64,000 nt of DNA, taken from Bosea beijingensis. GTDB lineage: Bacteria; Pseudomonadota; Alphaproteobacteria; Rhizobiales; Beijerinckiaceae. The position numbers and the translations under genes were made by a program. How positions within the stretch are numbered: the stretch's first letter is position 1; each line of letters begins with the position of its first letter. This document shows positions 48,185 to 60,518 of this stretch, one piece after another. The DNA lies in NCBI RefSeq assembly GCF_030758975.1, contig NZ_CP132359.1, forward strand, positions 2,248,811 through 2,312,810. The letters run 5' to 3'. Under the pieces are notes generated by a model that worked only from the letters and a program-made list of their open reading frames with translations, was not told where the DNA came from and ran no database searches.

Positions 48185-48661
48185 TCAGTTGAGCTTGGCC
48201 TTGACCTCGCTAAGCCCGGCCGCGAAGGCGGCTTCGCCAGCCTTGCCGGCCATCTGGCCGCGCAGGATGGTCTCGGCGGCCTTGGTGGCAGCCTCCGCAG
48301 CCGCGGCACGAACCTCGGCCTCGGCCTGGCTCTCGGCCTGGGCGATCTTCTCCTCGGCCGCCTTGGTGCGGCGGGCGACGAAATCGGCGAGCTTGGCCTC
48401 GGCTTCCGCCGCGAGGCGCTTGGCCTCGTCATTGGCGGATGAGACGATCTCGGCGGCTTCGGCCTCGGCGGCCTTGCGCTTGGCATCGTACTCGGCAAGC
48501 AGCTTCTCGGCCTCCTGACGCAGGCGCCGGGCTTCCGCCAGCTCCTGCGCGACCTTCTCGCCGCGGGCGTCGAGCGCCTTCACGATCGCGCTCGGCACGC
48601 CGAACTTGACCAGAATGGCCAGGAAGATGACGAGCGCGACGCCGACCCAGAAAGTATCCAT
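48185..48661 (-). CDS. atpF: ATP synthase F0 subunit b
   Basis: A 158-residue stator subunit: one N-terminal membrane helix (VGVALVIFLAILVKFGVPSA) then a long charged coiled coil (EARRLRQEAEKLLAEYDAKR, EAKRLAAEAEAKLADFVARR). With the b' gene upstream it forms the heterodimeric peripheral stalk of photosynthetic and rhizobial F-ATPases. ATG 48659-48661 with GAGGAGAG upstream. Last gene of the operon before a terminator. Confidence 0.95.
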   Translation of the reverse strand: MDTFWVGVALVIFLAILVKFGVPSAIVKALDARGEKVAQELAEARRLRQEAEKLLAEYDAKRKAAEAEAAEIVSSANDEAKRLAAEAEAKLADFVARRTKAAEEKIAQAESQAEAEVRAAAAEAATKAAETILRGQMAGKAGEAAFAAGLSEVKAKLN

Positions 48662-48672
48662 CTGAACTCTCC

Positions 48673-49284
48673 TCAGCCGCGCGTCATGGCCTGGTCGACA
48701 GCCGCCGACGCCTCGCTGGCGCTGGGAGCCTGACCGGTCAGCTTGGTGACGATCGCGGTGGCGATGTCGCTGCCGAGATCGCGGACATTGCCCATCGCCT
48801 TGGTCTTGGTCTTGGCGATGGTCGCCTCGGCCTGCGCCATCTTGGCGGCAAGCTCGGCCTCGGTAGCGTGGCGCTGGGCGTCGCTCGCCTTGGCGCCGGC
48901 TTCGCGCGCCGTCTGGGCGATGCCCTGGGCGTTCTTCCGGGCTTCGCCGAGGGCCTTCTCATAGGCCTGCGCCATGTCCTCGGCCTTGGCCTGCATCTCA
49001 GTGGCCTGGTCGAGATCGCGGCCGATCGTGTCGGCACGCTCTTCCAGGATGGAGCCGAGGCGCGGCAGCGCAACCTTGGACATCAGCCAGTAAAGGGCAC
49101 CGAAGGTGACCGCGAGCCAGAACAGGTTGCTGGCGAAATGCGTGGGATCGAAGGGCGGGAAGGAGGCCTTCTCGCCGCTCAGGCCCGGAGTGGCAGCCTG
49201 CGCCGCACCCGCCAGCAGAGCAGCGAACGAGGCGACAGCCACCGGCCATCCTTTTCGCACGAACCCTGAAGATCGAACCGGCAT
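48673..49284 (-). CDS. atpG: ATP synthase F0 subunit b'
   Basis: The second stator subunit (b-prime), 203 residues. It has an N-terminal region (signal-like, AALLAGAAQAATPG), the membrane helix FASNLFWLAVTFGALYWLM, LPRLGSILEERADTIGRDLD and a long coiled coil. The paired b/b' arrangement next to atpE is typical for alphaproteobacteria. Symbol usage varies (atpF2, atpX); atpG is also used for F1 gamma elsewhere. Confidence 0.93.
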   Translation of the reverse strand: MPVRSSGFVRKGWPVAVASFAALLAGAAQAATPGLSGEKASFPPFDPTHFASNLFWLAVTFGALYWLMSKVALPRLGSILEERADTIGRDLDQATEMQAKAEDMAQAYEKALGEARKNAQGIAQTAREAGAKASDAQRHATEAELAAKMAQAEATIAKTKTKAMGNVRDLGSDIATAIVTKLTGQAPSASEASAAVDQAMTRG

Positions 49285-49374
49285 GGCGTGCCTTTCAGCG
49301 CTTAAAGACAGGAAACCGTCGCGCGTTTGGCCGGATGGCCCGAACGCGCGACGAGAAAGCGGTCGACGAAAGCG

Positions 49375-49602
49375 TCAGACCACGAAGAGCAGGACGAGCG
49401 CGACGACGAACGCGAAGATGCCCAGACCTTCGGCGAGCGCCGCGCCGATGAAGGCGCGCGGGAACTGGCCGTCAGCGGCCGACGGGTTGCGCAGGGCGCC
49501 CGAGAGGAAGTTGCCGAAGATGGTGCCGACGCCGATGGCGGCGAGGCCCATGCCGAGCGAGGCGAGGCCGGCGCCGATGAACTTGGCTGCAACAGGATCC
49601 AT
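49375..49602 (-). CDS. atpE: ATP synthase F0 subunit c
   Basis: A 75-residue proteolipid of the rotor ring with two helices. The proton-binding Glu is in [20 protein letters not shown], and [15 protein letters not shown] forms the polar loop. It is the alphaproteobacterial c-type. ATG 49600-49602. Confidence 0.97.
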   Translation of the reverse strand: MDPVAAKFIGAGLASLGMGLAAIGVGTIFGNFLSGALRNPSAADGQFPRAFIGAALAEGLGIFAFVVALVLLFVV

Positions 49603-49668
49603 GGTCTTATCTCCAGTGTGGAAGGTTTTAACGGGGTGGGATGAACTCTCGCGAGCGCTGCCCTGGCC

Positions 49669-50430
49669 TCAGTGGCCGGGGTGCAGCGCGTCGTTGAGAT
49701 AGACGCAGGTCAGGATCGCGAAGACATAGGCCTGCAGGAAGGCGACGAGGAACTCCATCGCGGTGAGCGCGACCGCCAGTAGCAGCGGCAGCGGCGCGAT
49801 GATGGTTGCAGCGCCACCCGCGGCGATGAGCGCGACGACGAAGCCGCCAAAGACCTTGAGCGCGATATGGCCGGCCAGCATGTTGCCGAACAGACGAAGC
49901 GACAGCGAAACCGGGCGTGACAGGAACGAAACGATTTCGATCAGCACGATGAAGGGCAGGAGCCAGCCGGGCACGCCCGACGGCACGAACAGGCCGAAGA
50001 AATGGCTGCCATGCTTCACGATGCCATAGATCACGACGACGCTGATGATGAGCACGGCGAAGGCGGCGGTGACGATGATCTGGCTGGTGACGGTGAACGA
50101 GCCGGGGATCATGCCGAGCATGTTGCTCGCCAGCACGAACATGAACAGCGAGAACACGAACGGGAAGAACTTCATGCCTTCCTTGCCCATCACGCCGGTC
50201 AGCGTGGAGGCGACGAATTCGTAGGTCATCTCGGCGAGCGACTGCAGACGGCCGGGAACGACCGCGCGCTGGCTCGAGCCGTAGATCATCAGCGCCGAGA
50301 CGACGCCGAGCACGATCACCATCCACAGCGAAGTGTTGGTGAACGACAGGTTGATGCCGAGCGGCTTCAGCTCAACGAGATTCGTGATTTGGAATTGGTG
50401 GATCGGATCGATTCCGCCGCCGGCCGCCAT
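49669..50430 (-). CDS. atpB: ATP synthase F0 subunit a
   Basis: Stationary channel subunit, 253 residues, with about five helices. The essential Arg is in [20 protein letters not shown], and the C-terminal helix has [21 protein letters not shown]. It forms the proton half-channels against the c-ring. Confidence 0.97.
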   Translation of the reverse strand: MAAGGGIDPIHQFQITNLVELKPLGINLSFTNTSLWMVIVLGVVSALMIYGSSQRAVVPGRLQSLAEMTYEFVASTLTGVMGKEGMKFFPFVFSLFMFVLASNMLGMIPGSFTVTSQIIVTAAFAVLIISVVVIYGIVKHGSHFFGLFVPSGVPGWLLPFIVLIEIVSFLSRPVSLSLRLFGNMLAGHIALKVFGGFVVALIAAGGAATIIAPLPLLLAVALTAMEFLVAFLQAYVFAILTCVYLNDALHPGH

Positions 50431-50473
50431 GGTCTCGTTCCTCGTCGCGCGGCCGGATAAGGCCGCCTTTCGA

Positions 50474-50824
50474 TCAATTCGCCTTCGGATCGCCCTTCGA
50501 CCCGGAGGTCGGACGCGAACCGAGCCGATAGACGGATCTGAAGCCCGCGATGGCTCCGATCACCAGGAAGGCGATCAGCAGGAACGGGGACGTTCCAAGC
50601 CATCGGTCGCCGAGGTACCCGATCAGGGCGCCTGCGATGATGCCACCTGCGAGATCCGTCGCGGCGCGAAAGCCTGAGGACATCGCGCCCGCAAGCGCCT
50701 TGTCCTCTCTAACCGGGCTCGCGCCCGGCTTTTCGCTCTCTTCCGCCCGCTTGATCGCGGATTTCAGGGAGCCCAGTCTTGCGCGCAACTCCGAGTCTGA
50801 GGCGTTTGGGTCGGGTTCGGACAT
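50474..50824 (-). CDS. atpI: ATP synthase protein I (AtpI)
   Basis: A 116-residue membrane protein that helps assemble the c-ring. It has an N-terminal polar part ([19 protein letters not shown]) and two helices in [21 protein letters not shown] and [20 protein letters not shown]. First gene of the leftward F0 operon; the F1 genes are not in this window. Confidence 0.93.
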   Translation of the reverse strand: MSEPDPNASDSELRARLGSLKSAIKRAEESEKPGASPVREDKALAGAMSSGFRAATDLAGGIIAGALIGYLGDRWLGTSPFLLIAFLVIGAIAGFRSVYRLGSRPTSGSKGDPKAN

Positions 50825-50925
50825 GGTCTTGGGCCTCCGTCTTGATCGCGTTTACGCCGCGATCCCGCGAAAAACCACTATAACCACGACCAAACCCGCG
50901 CATCGAGCCGTCGTCAGCACGGCCT

Positions 50926-50954
50926 CCTTTATTGGCAGCCCCCGGCGCTGTCAA
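50926..50954 (-). promoter_or_regulatory. Predicted promoter of the F0 operon
   Basis: On the minus strand TTGACA (50954-50949) and TAAAGG (50931-50926) are separated by 17 bases, 102 bp before the atpI start. The -10 is weak, but the -35 and spacing are good. Confidence 0.4.
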
Positions 50955-51110
50955 GGCAGGTGGATAATAGCTAACGCATTGGAATATCTATAAATTCTGG
51001 CAAAGTGCGACAATCTTGCCGCATTGCGGGACCGAATGTGGCATTTTTTCAGCGGGGTGCGGCCGTTCCCGGCTTCGTTTTTGGGGATGATTGGGCCCGC
51101 CGCTGGTCCC

Positions 51111-54100
51111 TCAGCCCGCATCGCGGATGCGCTCGGCCGTCGCGAGATCGACCGAGACCATCTGGCTGACCCCGCGCTCGGCCATCGTCACCCCGAAGAG
51201 CCGCTCCATCCGCGCCATCGTGATCGGGTTATGCGTGATCAGGATGAAGCGGGTCTGCGTATTGCGGGCCATGTCGACGAGCAGGTCGCAATAGCGCTCG
51301 ACATTGGCGTCGTCGAGCGGTGCGTCGACCTCGTCGAGCACGCAGATCGGCGAGGGGTTGGTCAGGAACACCGCGAAGATCAGCGCGGTCGCGGTCAGCG
51401 CCTGCTCGCCGCCGGAGAGCAGCGTCATCACTTGCGGTTTCTTGCCGGGCGGGCGGGCGAAAATCTCCAGCCCTGCATCGAGCGGATCTTCCGAATCCAC
51501 CAGCCGCAGTTCCGCCTCGCCACCGCCGAACAACACGCCGAAGAGCCGCTGGAAATGCCCGTTTACGACGTCGAAGGCGGCGATGAGGCGTTCGCGGCCC
51601 TCGCGATTGAGCGCGCCGATCGCTTGCCTGAGGCGTCGGATCGCTTCGGTCAGGTCGTCGCGCTCGCCCGAAAGTCCTTCGCGCTTGGCCTTCACCTCGG
51701 TCAGTTCGTCCTCGGCGCGCAGATTGACGGCGCCCAGCCGCTCGCGCTCGCCCTTGAGATTGGCGAGGCGCCGCTCGATTGCTTCCGGCTCCGGCAAGGC
51801 GTCTCCAGCCTTGATTCCGGCGATCGCCTGCAGGCCGTCGAGCCCGGTCTCGAGGCCGTCCTCGATCTGCCGGACGATGTCGGCGAGGCGCTGGCGTGCG
51901 GCCTCGAGTCGCGCCTCGGCCGAGGCGCGTCGTTCGCGGGCGCCGGACAGGCCTTCCAGTGCGATGCGAGCCTGCCGGTCGGCCTCCGCCAGCGTGGTCT
52001 CGCCTGAAGCCAGCCTGTCGGCAGCGTCCCGGCGCGCGGCTTCGGCCTGCTCGATCTCGGCGACGAGGCGCCGCCGCTCTGTGAGGAAGGAGTCCGGTGC
52101 TTCGAGCAGCGTCTTCTGCTCGGTGCCGGCCGCTTCGATTCGTCGCCGCGTTTCCTCGGCACTCTGGCGGCTGGCGGCAGTGCGCTGCTTCCAGGCGCTG
52201 ATATCGGCCGCTATCGCCTCGCGGCGGCGCGCGCGCAAACCCGCCTCCCGCGCCAAGGTCTGGACCCGGGCTCGCGCATCGGAGGCAGCGGCGCGCGCCT
52301 CGCCCAGAGCCACACGGGCCTTGAGCAAGGTGTTTTCCAACTCGGCCGAGGCTGGCAAGGCGGACAGCCCGGTTTCCTGCGTCGCGACCTGCTGCGCGGC
52401 TTCGGACACGGCCTGGCCGAGGCGCTTGATCGCCTCGGCCAGCGTCGAGCGCTTGACCAGCGTCTCGGCAGCCTTGCGTTCGGCGGCGGCCAAGTGCTCG
52501 CGCGCCTGGTCGACGCCGCGCCGGGCCTGCTTCGCGGTCTCGATCGCGGCGGTTTCGGCCTGCGCGGCTTGTCGCGCTTCGGCGCTCACAGCCTCCAGAG
52601 CTCGGCGCGCGGCCTCGGCCCCCTCTCGCGCTGCTTTCGCCTCGCGCTCGAGGTCGGCGAGCCTATTCTTCTCGGAGAGACGCCGCGCCGCGGGCGAGGG
52701 GGCGTCGGCTGCGCTGGTGAAGCCGTCCCAGCGCCAGAGATCGCCCGCTTGCGACACGAGGATCTGGCCCTGCTTCAACGCGCTGCGCAGGGCATCACCC
52801 CCATCGCGCGTGACGACGCCGATCTGCGCCAGCCGCCGCCGCAGCGCCGCCGGCGCCTTGACATGCGCGAGCAGCGGTTCGGCGCCTGCAGGCAGGGCCG
52901 GGTCGCCCTGGCCTTCGCCGGTATCGTCCCAATGGGCTGGGGCGGTCGCTTCGGTCGAGGCGTCGAGATCGTCGCCGAGCGCGGCGCCGAGCGCGATCTC
53001 GTAACCCTTGGCGACGTCGACGGCTTCGAGGATCGCCGGCCAGCGATCGCCTGCGGCCGGTGCCAGCAGCTTGCGCAGCGTGCCGATCTCGGTGTCGAGG
53101 CGCTGAGCCCGGCGGTCGGCCTCGGCGAGAGGGCCGCGCTGTCCGGCTTCGCGCTCGCGTGTCGAAGCGACGGCGTCGCGCGCCTTGACGACGTCGGCAT
53201 CGGCGGTCTTCAGCGCCTTCTCGGCGGCGATCAGCGCCTCGCGCAGCTTGTCCAGCAGGGTCTTCGCATCGGAGGTGTCGAGCACGTCCAGCTCGCGGCG
53301 CAGCTTGCCGCGCTCGGCTTCGGCCCGGTCCTGCCGCTCGCGCGCCTCGCGTAGCGAGCGCTCCAGAGCGCCACGTCGCGCGACGAGATCAGACAAAGCG
53401 GCCTGAGCGTTGGCTTGCTCGGCTTCGGAAGCGGCAAGGGCGGTTTCCGCTTCACGCTGCAGCGCCGCTGCGGCCTCGGCGCCTGATCCGGCGCCATCGC
53501 CTTCCCGGGCGAGCGCGTCGTCCTCCTCCGCGAGCCGGGCGAGGCTTTCGGAAGCGTCGCGGCCGAGAGTCTCCTGGCGCGACAGGTCGGCCTGCAATTC
53601 GGCGAGGCGCTTGCCGAGTTCCTCGGCGCGCTGCCGGGCACGGCGATTCTCGGCTTCGAGCTCGTCCAGCCCGCGCTTCAATCGCACCAAAGCGGCGGCG
53701 GCGGTTGCCTCGCCCTCGCGCAGCGCCGGCAATTCATGGGCAGCGATGGCCTGTCTCTTCGCAGCCTCTGCCTGGAGGCCGGTCTGGTCCGCGACGCCTC
53801 GCACGGCCTCTTCAAGGACATGCGCGGCCTGCGCCTCCTGGGCGCGGGCGTCATGGAGGGCGATGACCGCAAGCGTCGCTTCGGCTCGGCGGATATCGGA
53901 AGCGAGGCTGCGATAGCGTCCCGCCTGCCGCGCCTGGCGCTGGAGGGCGTCGATCTGCCCGTCGATCTCGCCGAGCACGTCTTCCAGCCGGGTCAGGTTG
54001 TCCTCGGCTCCGCGCAGGCGCAGCTCCGCCTCGTGGCGGCGGCTGTGCAGGCCGGCGATGCCGGCGGCGTCTTCGAGGATGCGGCGGCGCGACTGTGGCT

Positions 54101-54566
54101 TGGCCGAGATGATCTCGCTGATCTGCCCCTGCCGGACGAGGGCCGGCGAACGTGCGCCTGTCGCTGCATCGGCGAAGAGGAGCTGCACGTCCCTGGCCCG
54201 CACCTCCTTGCCGTTGATGCGGTAGGTCGAACCTTCCTCGCGTTCGATCCGGCGCGTGACCTCCAGTACATCGGCTTCGTTGAAGGCGGCCGGCGCCTTG
54301 CGGTCGCTATTGTCGAGGGTGAGCGAAACCTCGGCCATGTTGCGGGCCGGGCGCTCGTTCGAGCCGCCGAAGATGACGTCGTCCATCCCCGAGCCGCGCA
54401 TGTTCTTGAACGAGCTTTCGCCCATCACCCAGCGCAGTGCTTCGACGAGATTGGACTTGCCGCAGCCATTCGGGCCGACGACGCCGGTCAGCCCCGGCTC
54501 GATCGGGAATTCCGTCGGCTCTACGAAGGTCTTGAAGCCGGCGAGCTTGAGGCGCGTCAGATGCAT
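51111..54566 (-). CDS. smc: Chromosome segregation protein SMC
   Basis: The 1151-residue SMC ATPase, which together with ScpA/ScpB compacts and segregates the chromosome. The N-terminal Walker A is VGPNGCGKSNLVEALRWVMG, and the C-terminal half has LLSGGEQALTATALIFAVFL (signature) and PICVLDEVDAPLDDANVERY (Walker B). Two long coiled coils (about 160-500 and 650-990) flank a hinge near residues 510-640. ATG 54564-54566 (MHLTRLKLAGFKTF) is the family start. The 286-bp gap to atpI contains the F0 promoter. Confidence 0.97.
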   Translation of the reverse strand: MHLTRLKLAGFKTFVEPTEFPIEPGLTGVVGPNGCGKSNLVEALRWVMGESSFKNMRGSGMDDVIFGGSNERPARNMAEVSLTLDNSDRKAPAAFNEADVLEVTRRIEREEGSTYRINGKEVRARDVQLLFADAATGARSPALVRQGQISEIISAKPQSRRRILEDAAGIAGLHSRRHEAELRLRGAEDNLTRLEDVLGEIDGQIDALQRQARQAGRYRSLASDIRRAEATLAVIALHDARAQEAQAAHVLEEAVRGVADQTGLQAEAAKRQAIAAHELPALREGEATAAAALVRLKRGLDELEAENRRARQRAEELGKRLAELQADLSRQETLGRDASESLARLAEEDDALAREGDGAGSGAEAAAALQREAETALAASEAEQANAQAALSDLVARRGALERSLREARERQDRAEAERGKLRRELDVLDTSDAKTLLDKLREALIAAEKALKTADADVVKARDAVASTREREAGQRGPLAEADRRAQRLDTEIGTLRKLLAPAAGDRWPAILEAVDVAKGYEIALGAALGDDLDASTEATAPAHWDDTGEGQGDPALPAGAEPLLAHVKAPAALRRRLAQIGVVTRDGGDALRSALKQGQILVSQAGDLWRWDGFTSAADAPSPAARRLSEKNRLADLEREAKAAREGAEAARRALEAVSAEARQAAQAETAAIETAKQARRGVDQAREHLAAAERKAAETLVKRSTLAEAIKRLGQAVSEAAQQVATQETGLSALPASAELENTLLKARVALGEARAAASDARARVQTLAREAGLRARRREAIAADISAWKQRTAASRQSAEETRRRIEAAGTEQKTLLEAPDSFLTERRRLVAEIEQAEAARRDAADRLASGETTLAEADRQARIALEGLSGARERRASAEARLEAARQRLADIVRQIEDGLETGLDGLQAIAGIKAGDALPEPEAIERRLANLKGERERLGAVNLRAEDELTEVKAKREGLSGERDDLTEAIRRLRQAIGALNREGRERLIAAFDVVNGHFQRLFGVLFGGGEAELRLVDSEDPLDAGLEIFARPPGKKPQVMTLLSGGEQALTATALIFAVFLTNPSPICVLDEVDAPLDDANVERYCDLLVDMARNTQTRFILITHNPITMARMERLFGVTMAERGVSQMVSVDLATAERIRDAG

Positions 54567-54594
54567 GGCTGCACCTCGCCTACTCGAAACAACT

Positions 54595-54645
54595 CAGCCC
54601 TCATCCTGCGGGAAACCGCTGCGCGGTTCCGCCGGACGAGGGCTG
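54595..54645. repeat. Imperfect palindrome between smc and the DsbA-like gene
   Basis: CAGCCCTCATCC on the left pairs with GGACGAGGGCTG on the right (one mismatch), and AACCGC-TGC-GCGGTT forms an inner stem. CCCTCATCC...GAGGG palindromes are a known type of interspersed repeat in Rhizobiales (from memory). It could also act as a weak attenuator between the two genes. Confidence 0.6.
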
Positions 54646-54689
54646 TGATCAAGCTCGCGCCGAGCGCGCGCGAGCAGAAAACCGCCGCC

Positions 54690-55310
54690 TCAATTGCCGA
54701 GGAGCGGCTCCAGGATCTTGTCGAATTCGGCGATCGTGAGCGCACCGGAACGCTTCTGCCCGTTGATGAAAAAGGTCGGCGTCGAATCCACGCCGGCCTT
54801 GGCCCCACCTTCCTTCACCACGGTGACGGCGTCATAGATATCCTGGCGCTTCAAGCAGGCTTCGAAGGATTCCTGTGTGAAACCGGCCTGCTTGACCAGC
54901 GAGGAGAGGGCATCGACCGGCTTGTCTGTGAAGGCCCAGTTGCGCTGCTGCGCGAACAGCAGGTCGGTCATCGGGACAAACTTGTCGTTGCCGTTGCAGC
55001 GGGCGAGCATGAAGCCGGCCGTGGCGAGCGGATCGAGCGGGAATTCGCGCAGCGTGAAGCGCACCTTGCCCGTGTCGATGTACTTCTTCTTCAGCTCCGG
55101 CCAGGTCGTCTCGTGGAAACGCGCGCAATGCGAGCAGGTCATCGAGGCGTATTCGATGATGGTGACCTTGGCATCGGCCGGGCCGAGCCAGACATCGCCC
55201 AGCGGGCCGGCATCGGGCACCTTGGTCTGGGCCCGCGCGGCGGTGCCGCCGGCGAGCGCGGCAGCGGCGATGCCGGCTGCGCCGGTCAGGAGCTGTCGCC
55301 TGTTCGTCAT
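54690..55310 (-). CDS. DsbA-family thiol-disulfide protein
   Basis: A 206-residue exported thioredoxin-fold protein. The ATG at 55308-55310 gives MTNRRQLLTGAAGIAAAALAG, a possibly Tat-type signal (RRQLL). The redox centre is EYASMTCSHCARFHETTW (CSHC) near residue 65, and the cis-Pro is in GVDSTPTFFINGQK. It resembles DsbA-like proteins with a C-terminal thioredoxin fold (BdbD/ScoA type). Client proteins are unknown. Lies between smc and the DciA-like gene, all leftward. Confidence 0.92.
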   Translation of the reverse strand: MTNRRQLLTGAAGIAAAALAGGTAARAQTKVPDAGPLGDVWLGPADAKVTIIEYASMTCSHCARFHETTWPELKKKYIDTGKVRFTLREFPLDPLATAGFMLARCNGNDKFVPMTDLLFAQQRNWAFTDKPVDALSSLVKQAGFTQESFEACLKRQDIYDAVTVVKEGGAKAGVDSTPTFFINGQKRSGALTIAEFDKILEPLLGN

Positions 55311-55402
55311 CGTGAAGGATCCTCGGAAAGGTCGAAATCGGTTGGAGCTATAGAGACCATCGCGATTGTGGCAAGAGCGCATCATGCCGCGCGCAGCGCC
55401 GC

Positions 55403-55900
55403 TCACGAAGCCGTGTCATCGCCTTGCGTTTTTGCGCGCAGTGCCACGGCCCGGCCGAGCTTGGCCAAAGCCTCGCGCAGACCCTCGTCGGCAACGCCTG
55501 AAACCTGTGCCTCGACGCGCGATGCCGTCTCGCTGTCGAGCACCGCTGCCGGCTTCGCCACGACGGGCGCCGCGACCGGCCCCTGCTTGAGCACGAGCTT
55601 GCCGACGGCTCGCCAGCCGAGATGCGTGTTGACGCGCTCGACCAGAAATGGCCCGAGATGCTGCATCTCCAGCGCGAAAGCGCTTTCGACCCGCACCACC
55701 ATCGTGGCTGGCTCGGAAGCCTCGCCCGGCGCCGGGCGGCGCCGTGGCCAGTCTATCTTCAGCGGACGAGAGCGCGCGGCCAGCCTTTCGCCGACGATCT
55801 CCGGCCAGAGCGAGACGATCGCGCGCCCCGCAAAGCCCTGCGCGGCAAGTGCGGGCGCGATGCAGTCGTCGATCAGCTCTGCGAGTGGTTTTGCGGACAT
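55403..55900 (-). CDS. DciA-like (DUF721) protein
   Basis: A 165-residue protein of the DUF721 family, KPLAELIDDCIAPALAAQGF then IVSLWPEIVGERLAARSRPL. DciA is the ancestral helicase loader that interacts with DnaB in bacteria lacking DnaC. The C-terminal half is less conserved. Its place in a DNA-maintenance block (smc, mutY, ccrM) fits. Confidence 0.85.
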   Translation of the reverse strand: MSAKPLAELIDDCIAPALAAQGFAGRAIVSLWPEIVGERLAARSRPLKIDWPRRRPAPGEASEPATMVVRVESAFALEMQHLGPFLVERVNTHLGWRAVGKLVLKQGPVAAPVVAKPAAVLDSETASRVEAQVSGVADEGLREALAKLGRAVALRAKTQGDDTAS

Positions 55901-55985
55901 GGCTGCATTGTGGGCGTGCGGTCTGTGACCTGCAAGCGGGCATGAAGCCGCTTGCAGCCACGGACGGCTGCGCTACATCCGCTCC

Positions 55986-58278
<2,293 letters not shown>

Positions 58279-58375
58279 TCAGACAGGGTAAAGGTCGGGT
58301 TTCCGCTTTGAAAAAAATGCGTGTCATTCTGGGGCTGCAACTTTTGCCTAGCCCTTTGGGAATCAAGAGAAATTC

Positions 58376-58390
58376 GTAAACGGACGTTAA
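58376..58390. promoter_or_regulatory. Predicted CtrA box upstream of ccrM
   Basis: GTAA-ACGGACG-TTAA (minus strand TTAA-N7-TTAC) matches the CtrA consensus TTAA-N7-TTAA in seven of eight positions. It is 140 bp before the ATG at 58236, and two GANTC sites (58191-58195 and 58360-58364) are near. CtrA control of ccrM is known in Caulobacter and related species. Confidence 0.5.
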
Positions 58391-58458
58391 GGTTTGGGGC
58401 TGCCGTTGCGGCAGACTGCCAGACGGCCCGCTCCCCATTTCGGCTGGAACAGGCCGTC

Positions 58459-58481
58459 ATGCTCGGGTTTGACCCGAGCAT
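58459..58481. repeat. Short hairpin between rnhB and ccrM
   Basis: ATGCTCGGG-TTTGA-CCCGAGCAT, a perfect 9-bp inverted repeat, lies 95 bp after the rnhB stop. GTCATGCTCGGG-type palindromes are common intergenic repeats in this order (from memory). It may end rnhB transcription. Confidence 0.55.
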
Positions 58482-58575
58482 CTCGTGACCAGCGGATGCC
58501 GGAGCCTCCTTGAGCCCGAGATTCTCGGATCTGCGCTTCGCTCCGCCCGGGAATGGCGCGTGAGGCGAGGGAACT

Positions 58576-59187
58576 CTATCGGAACCAGACGCCCTTCACT
58601 GGCGCGAAGGAATAGCGGTGCTCGGGGCAGGGGCCGTGTGCGGCGATCGCCTTGCGATGCTGCGGCGTCGCGTAGCCGACATGGCCGGAGAAACCATAAG
58701 CCGGATAGCGCTTGCACAGCCGCGCCATCATCCGGTCGCGCGTCACCTTGGCGACGATCGAGGCCGCCGCGATCGAGGCGATCTGCCCGTCGCCCTGGAT
58801 GATCGCTTCGCAGGAGCAGGCGAATTGCGGGGGGTCGTTGCCGTCGACCAGGACGTGAAGCGGCGCAAGAGGCAGGCCGGCGACGGCCCGGCGCATCGCC
58901 AGCAGGGTCGCCTGGCGGATATTGATGGCGTCGATTTCGATCGCCGTCACGCTGGCGACGGAGACGGCCAGCGCCCGCTCCATGATCTCGCCGAAAAGCT
59001 CCTCGCGGATGGACGCCGGCAGCTTCTTCGAATCGTCGAGGCCGTGAGGAACCCGTGCGGGATCGAGGACCACAGCAGCCGCAACCACCGGCCCCGCGAG
59101 CGGCCCGCGCCCGACCTCGTCTATGCCGGCCAGCGGCCACAGGCCGTTGGCGATGGCGGAGGTCTCGCGGTTGAAATCGGCGGGCAT
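58576..59187 (-). CDS. rnhB: Ribonuclease HII
   Basis: Cleaves at ribonucleotides embedded in DNA. The 203-residue protein has [20 protein letters not shown] (Asp-Glu catalytic pair), [16 protein letters not shown] and [16 protein letters not shown] 59185-59187 (MPADFNRET) was chosen; a GTG at 59244 would add 19 residues. Confidence 0.96.
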   Translation of the reverse strand: MPADFNRETSAIANGLWPLAGIDEVGRGPLAGPVVAAAVVLDPARVPHGLDDSKKLPASIREELFGEIMERALAVSVASVTAIEIDAINIRQATLLAMRRAVAGLPLAPLHVLVDGNDPPQFACSCEAIIQGDGQIASIAAASIVAKVTRDRMMARLCKRYPAYGFSGHVGYATPQHRKAIAAHGPCPEHRYSFAPVKGVWFR

Positions 59188-59268
59188 GGCGGGGTTATGC
59201 AGCAGAGTGGGGCGCGGGGCCAGAGCGGCCTGAACGCGCTCCACCGTTCAGGCTGGTGAGCCAATGCC

Positions 59269-60462
59269 TCAAAACAAGCTCAACTGCGCCTTCTCCTTCT
59301 CAGGCTTCACGAAGAGATCGGTCCGCAGCCGGCGCCGCGTCGCGTTGAACCCGATGCGTTCGGCCGCCATCTCGAAGCGCCGCCCGATCATCCAGGCATA
59401 GGGGCCGGAGCCGACCATGCGCTGGCCCCATTGCGAATCGTAATCCTTGCCGCCGCGCGTCGAGCGGATCAGCGACATCACGTGGCGCAGCTTGTCGGGA
59501 TGATGCGTCAGCAGCCATTCCTGCACGATGTCGCGGACCTCGAGCGGCAATCTCAGCAGGACATAGCCCGCGGCCTCCGCGCCCGCTGCCTTCGCCGCGT
59601 CGAGGATGCGCTCGATCTCGTGCTCGTTGATCGCCGGGACGATCGGCGCAACCAGCACCGTGACGGGAATCCCGGCCTCGGACAGCTTGCGGATCGTCTC
59701 CAGGCGCTTGGCCGGCGAGGCGGCGCGGGGCTCCATGCCGCGCGCTGTCTTCGGATCGAGCGTCGTCACCGAGAGCGCGACCTTGACCAGCCCCTTCTCC
59801 GCCATCGGGGCGAGGATATCGATGTCGCGCTGCACCAGCGCCGATTTCGTGACGATGCCGACCGGATGGTTGAACTTCGCCAGAATCTCCAGGATCTGGC
59901 GCATGATCCGGAGCTTCCTTTCGATCGGCTGATAGGCGTCGGTATTGGTGCCGATCGCGATCGTGCGCGGCTGGTAGGAGGGGGAGGAGAGTTCCTTTTC
60001 CAGAAGCGCCGCCGCGTCCGGCTTGGCCGTCAGCTTGCTCTCGAAATCGAGGCCGGGGGACAGGCCGAGATAGGCATGGGTCGGCCGCGCGAAACAGTAG
60101 ACGCAGCCATGTTCGCAGCCGCGATAGGGATTGATCGAGCGATCGAAGGAGATGTCCGGCGAGTCGTTGCGCGTGATGATGGTGCGCGCCTTCTCATAGG
60201 CGATCTCGGTCGAGAACGGCGGCGACTCCTCCAGCGAGCCCCAGCCGTCATCCTCGGTGACGCGCTGCTCGGTCTCGTAGCGCCCGCCGGGATTGATCGT
60301 GGCGCCGCGCCCGCGCCGCCGCTCGGGATCGATGCGATGACCGATATAGGCCATCGGATCGGCAGGGGCGACGACCGGCGCCGAGATGATCGGCTCCCTG
60401 TCGGCCCGCCGCAGGGGCTGCGCCGCCGGGAAGGGCCGTGAAGTGGGTCTGGCCTGTGGCAT
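59269..60462 (-). CDS. PA0069/Rv2578c-family radical SAM protein (SplB-like)
   Basis: A 397-residue radical SAM protein related to spore photoproduct lyase. The cluster motif is NPYRGCEHGCVYCFARPTHA (Cys-x3-Cys-x2-Cys) near residue 115. Downstream are IAIGTNTDAYQPIERKLRIM, GIVTKSALVQRDIDIL and LLRLPLEVRDIVQEWL. The DNA-repair role of true SplB is not proven for this branch. A perfect alphaproteobacterial SOS box lies 57-71 bp before the ATG (60460-60462). A GTG at 60498 is the alternative start. Confidence 0.9.
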   Translation of the reverse strand: MPQARPTSRPFPAAQPLRRADREPIISAPVVAPADPMAYIGHRIDPERRRGRGATINPGGRYETEQRVTEDDGWGSLEESPPFSTEIAYEKARTIITRNDSPDISFDRSINPYRGCEHGCVYCFARPTHAYLGLSPGLDFESKLTAKPDAAALLEKELSSPSYQPRTIAIGTNTDAYQPIERKLRIMRQILEILAKFNHPVGIVTKSALVQRDIDILAPMAEKGLVKVALSVTTLDPKTARGMEPRAASPAKRLETIRKLSEAGIPVTVLVAPIVPAINEHEIERILDAAKAAGAEAAGYVLLRLPLEVRDIVQEWLLTHHPDKLRHVMSLIRSTRGGKDYDSQWGQRMVGSGPYAWMIGRRFEMAAERIGFNATRRRLRTDLFVKPEKEKAQLSLF

Positions 60463-60518
60463 GGTTTTCGAACCGCGTCGCGCGCCGGGAATCGGCACAT
60501 TCTGGTCTCAGGTAGAGT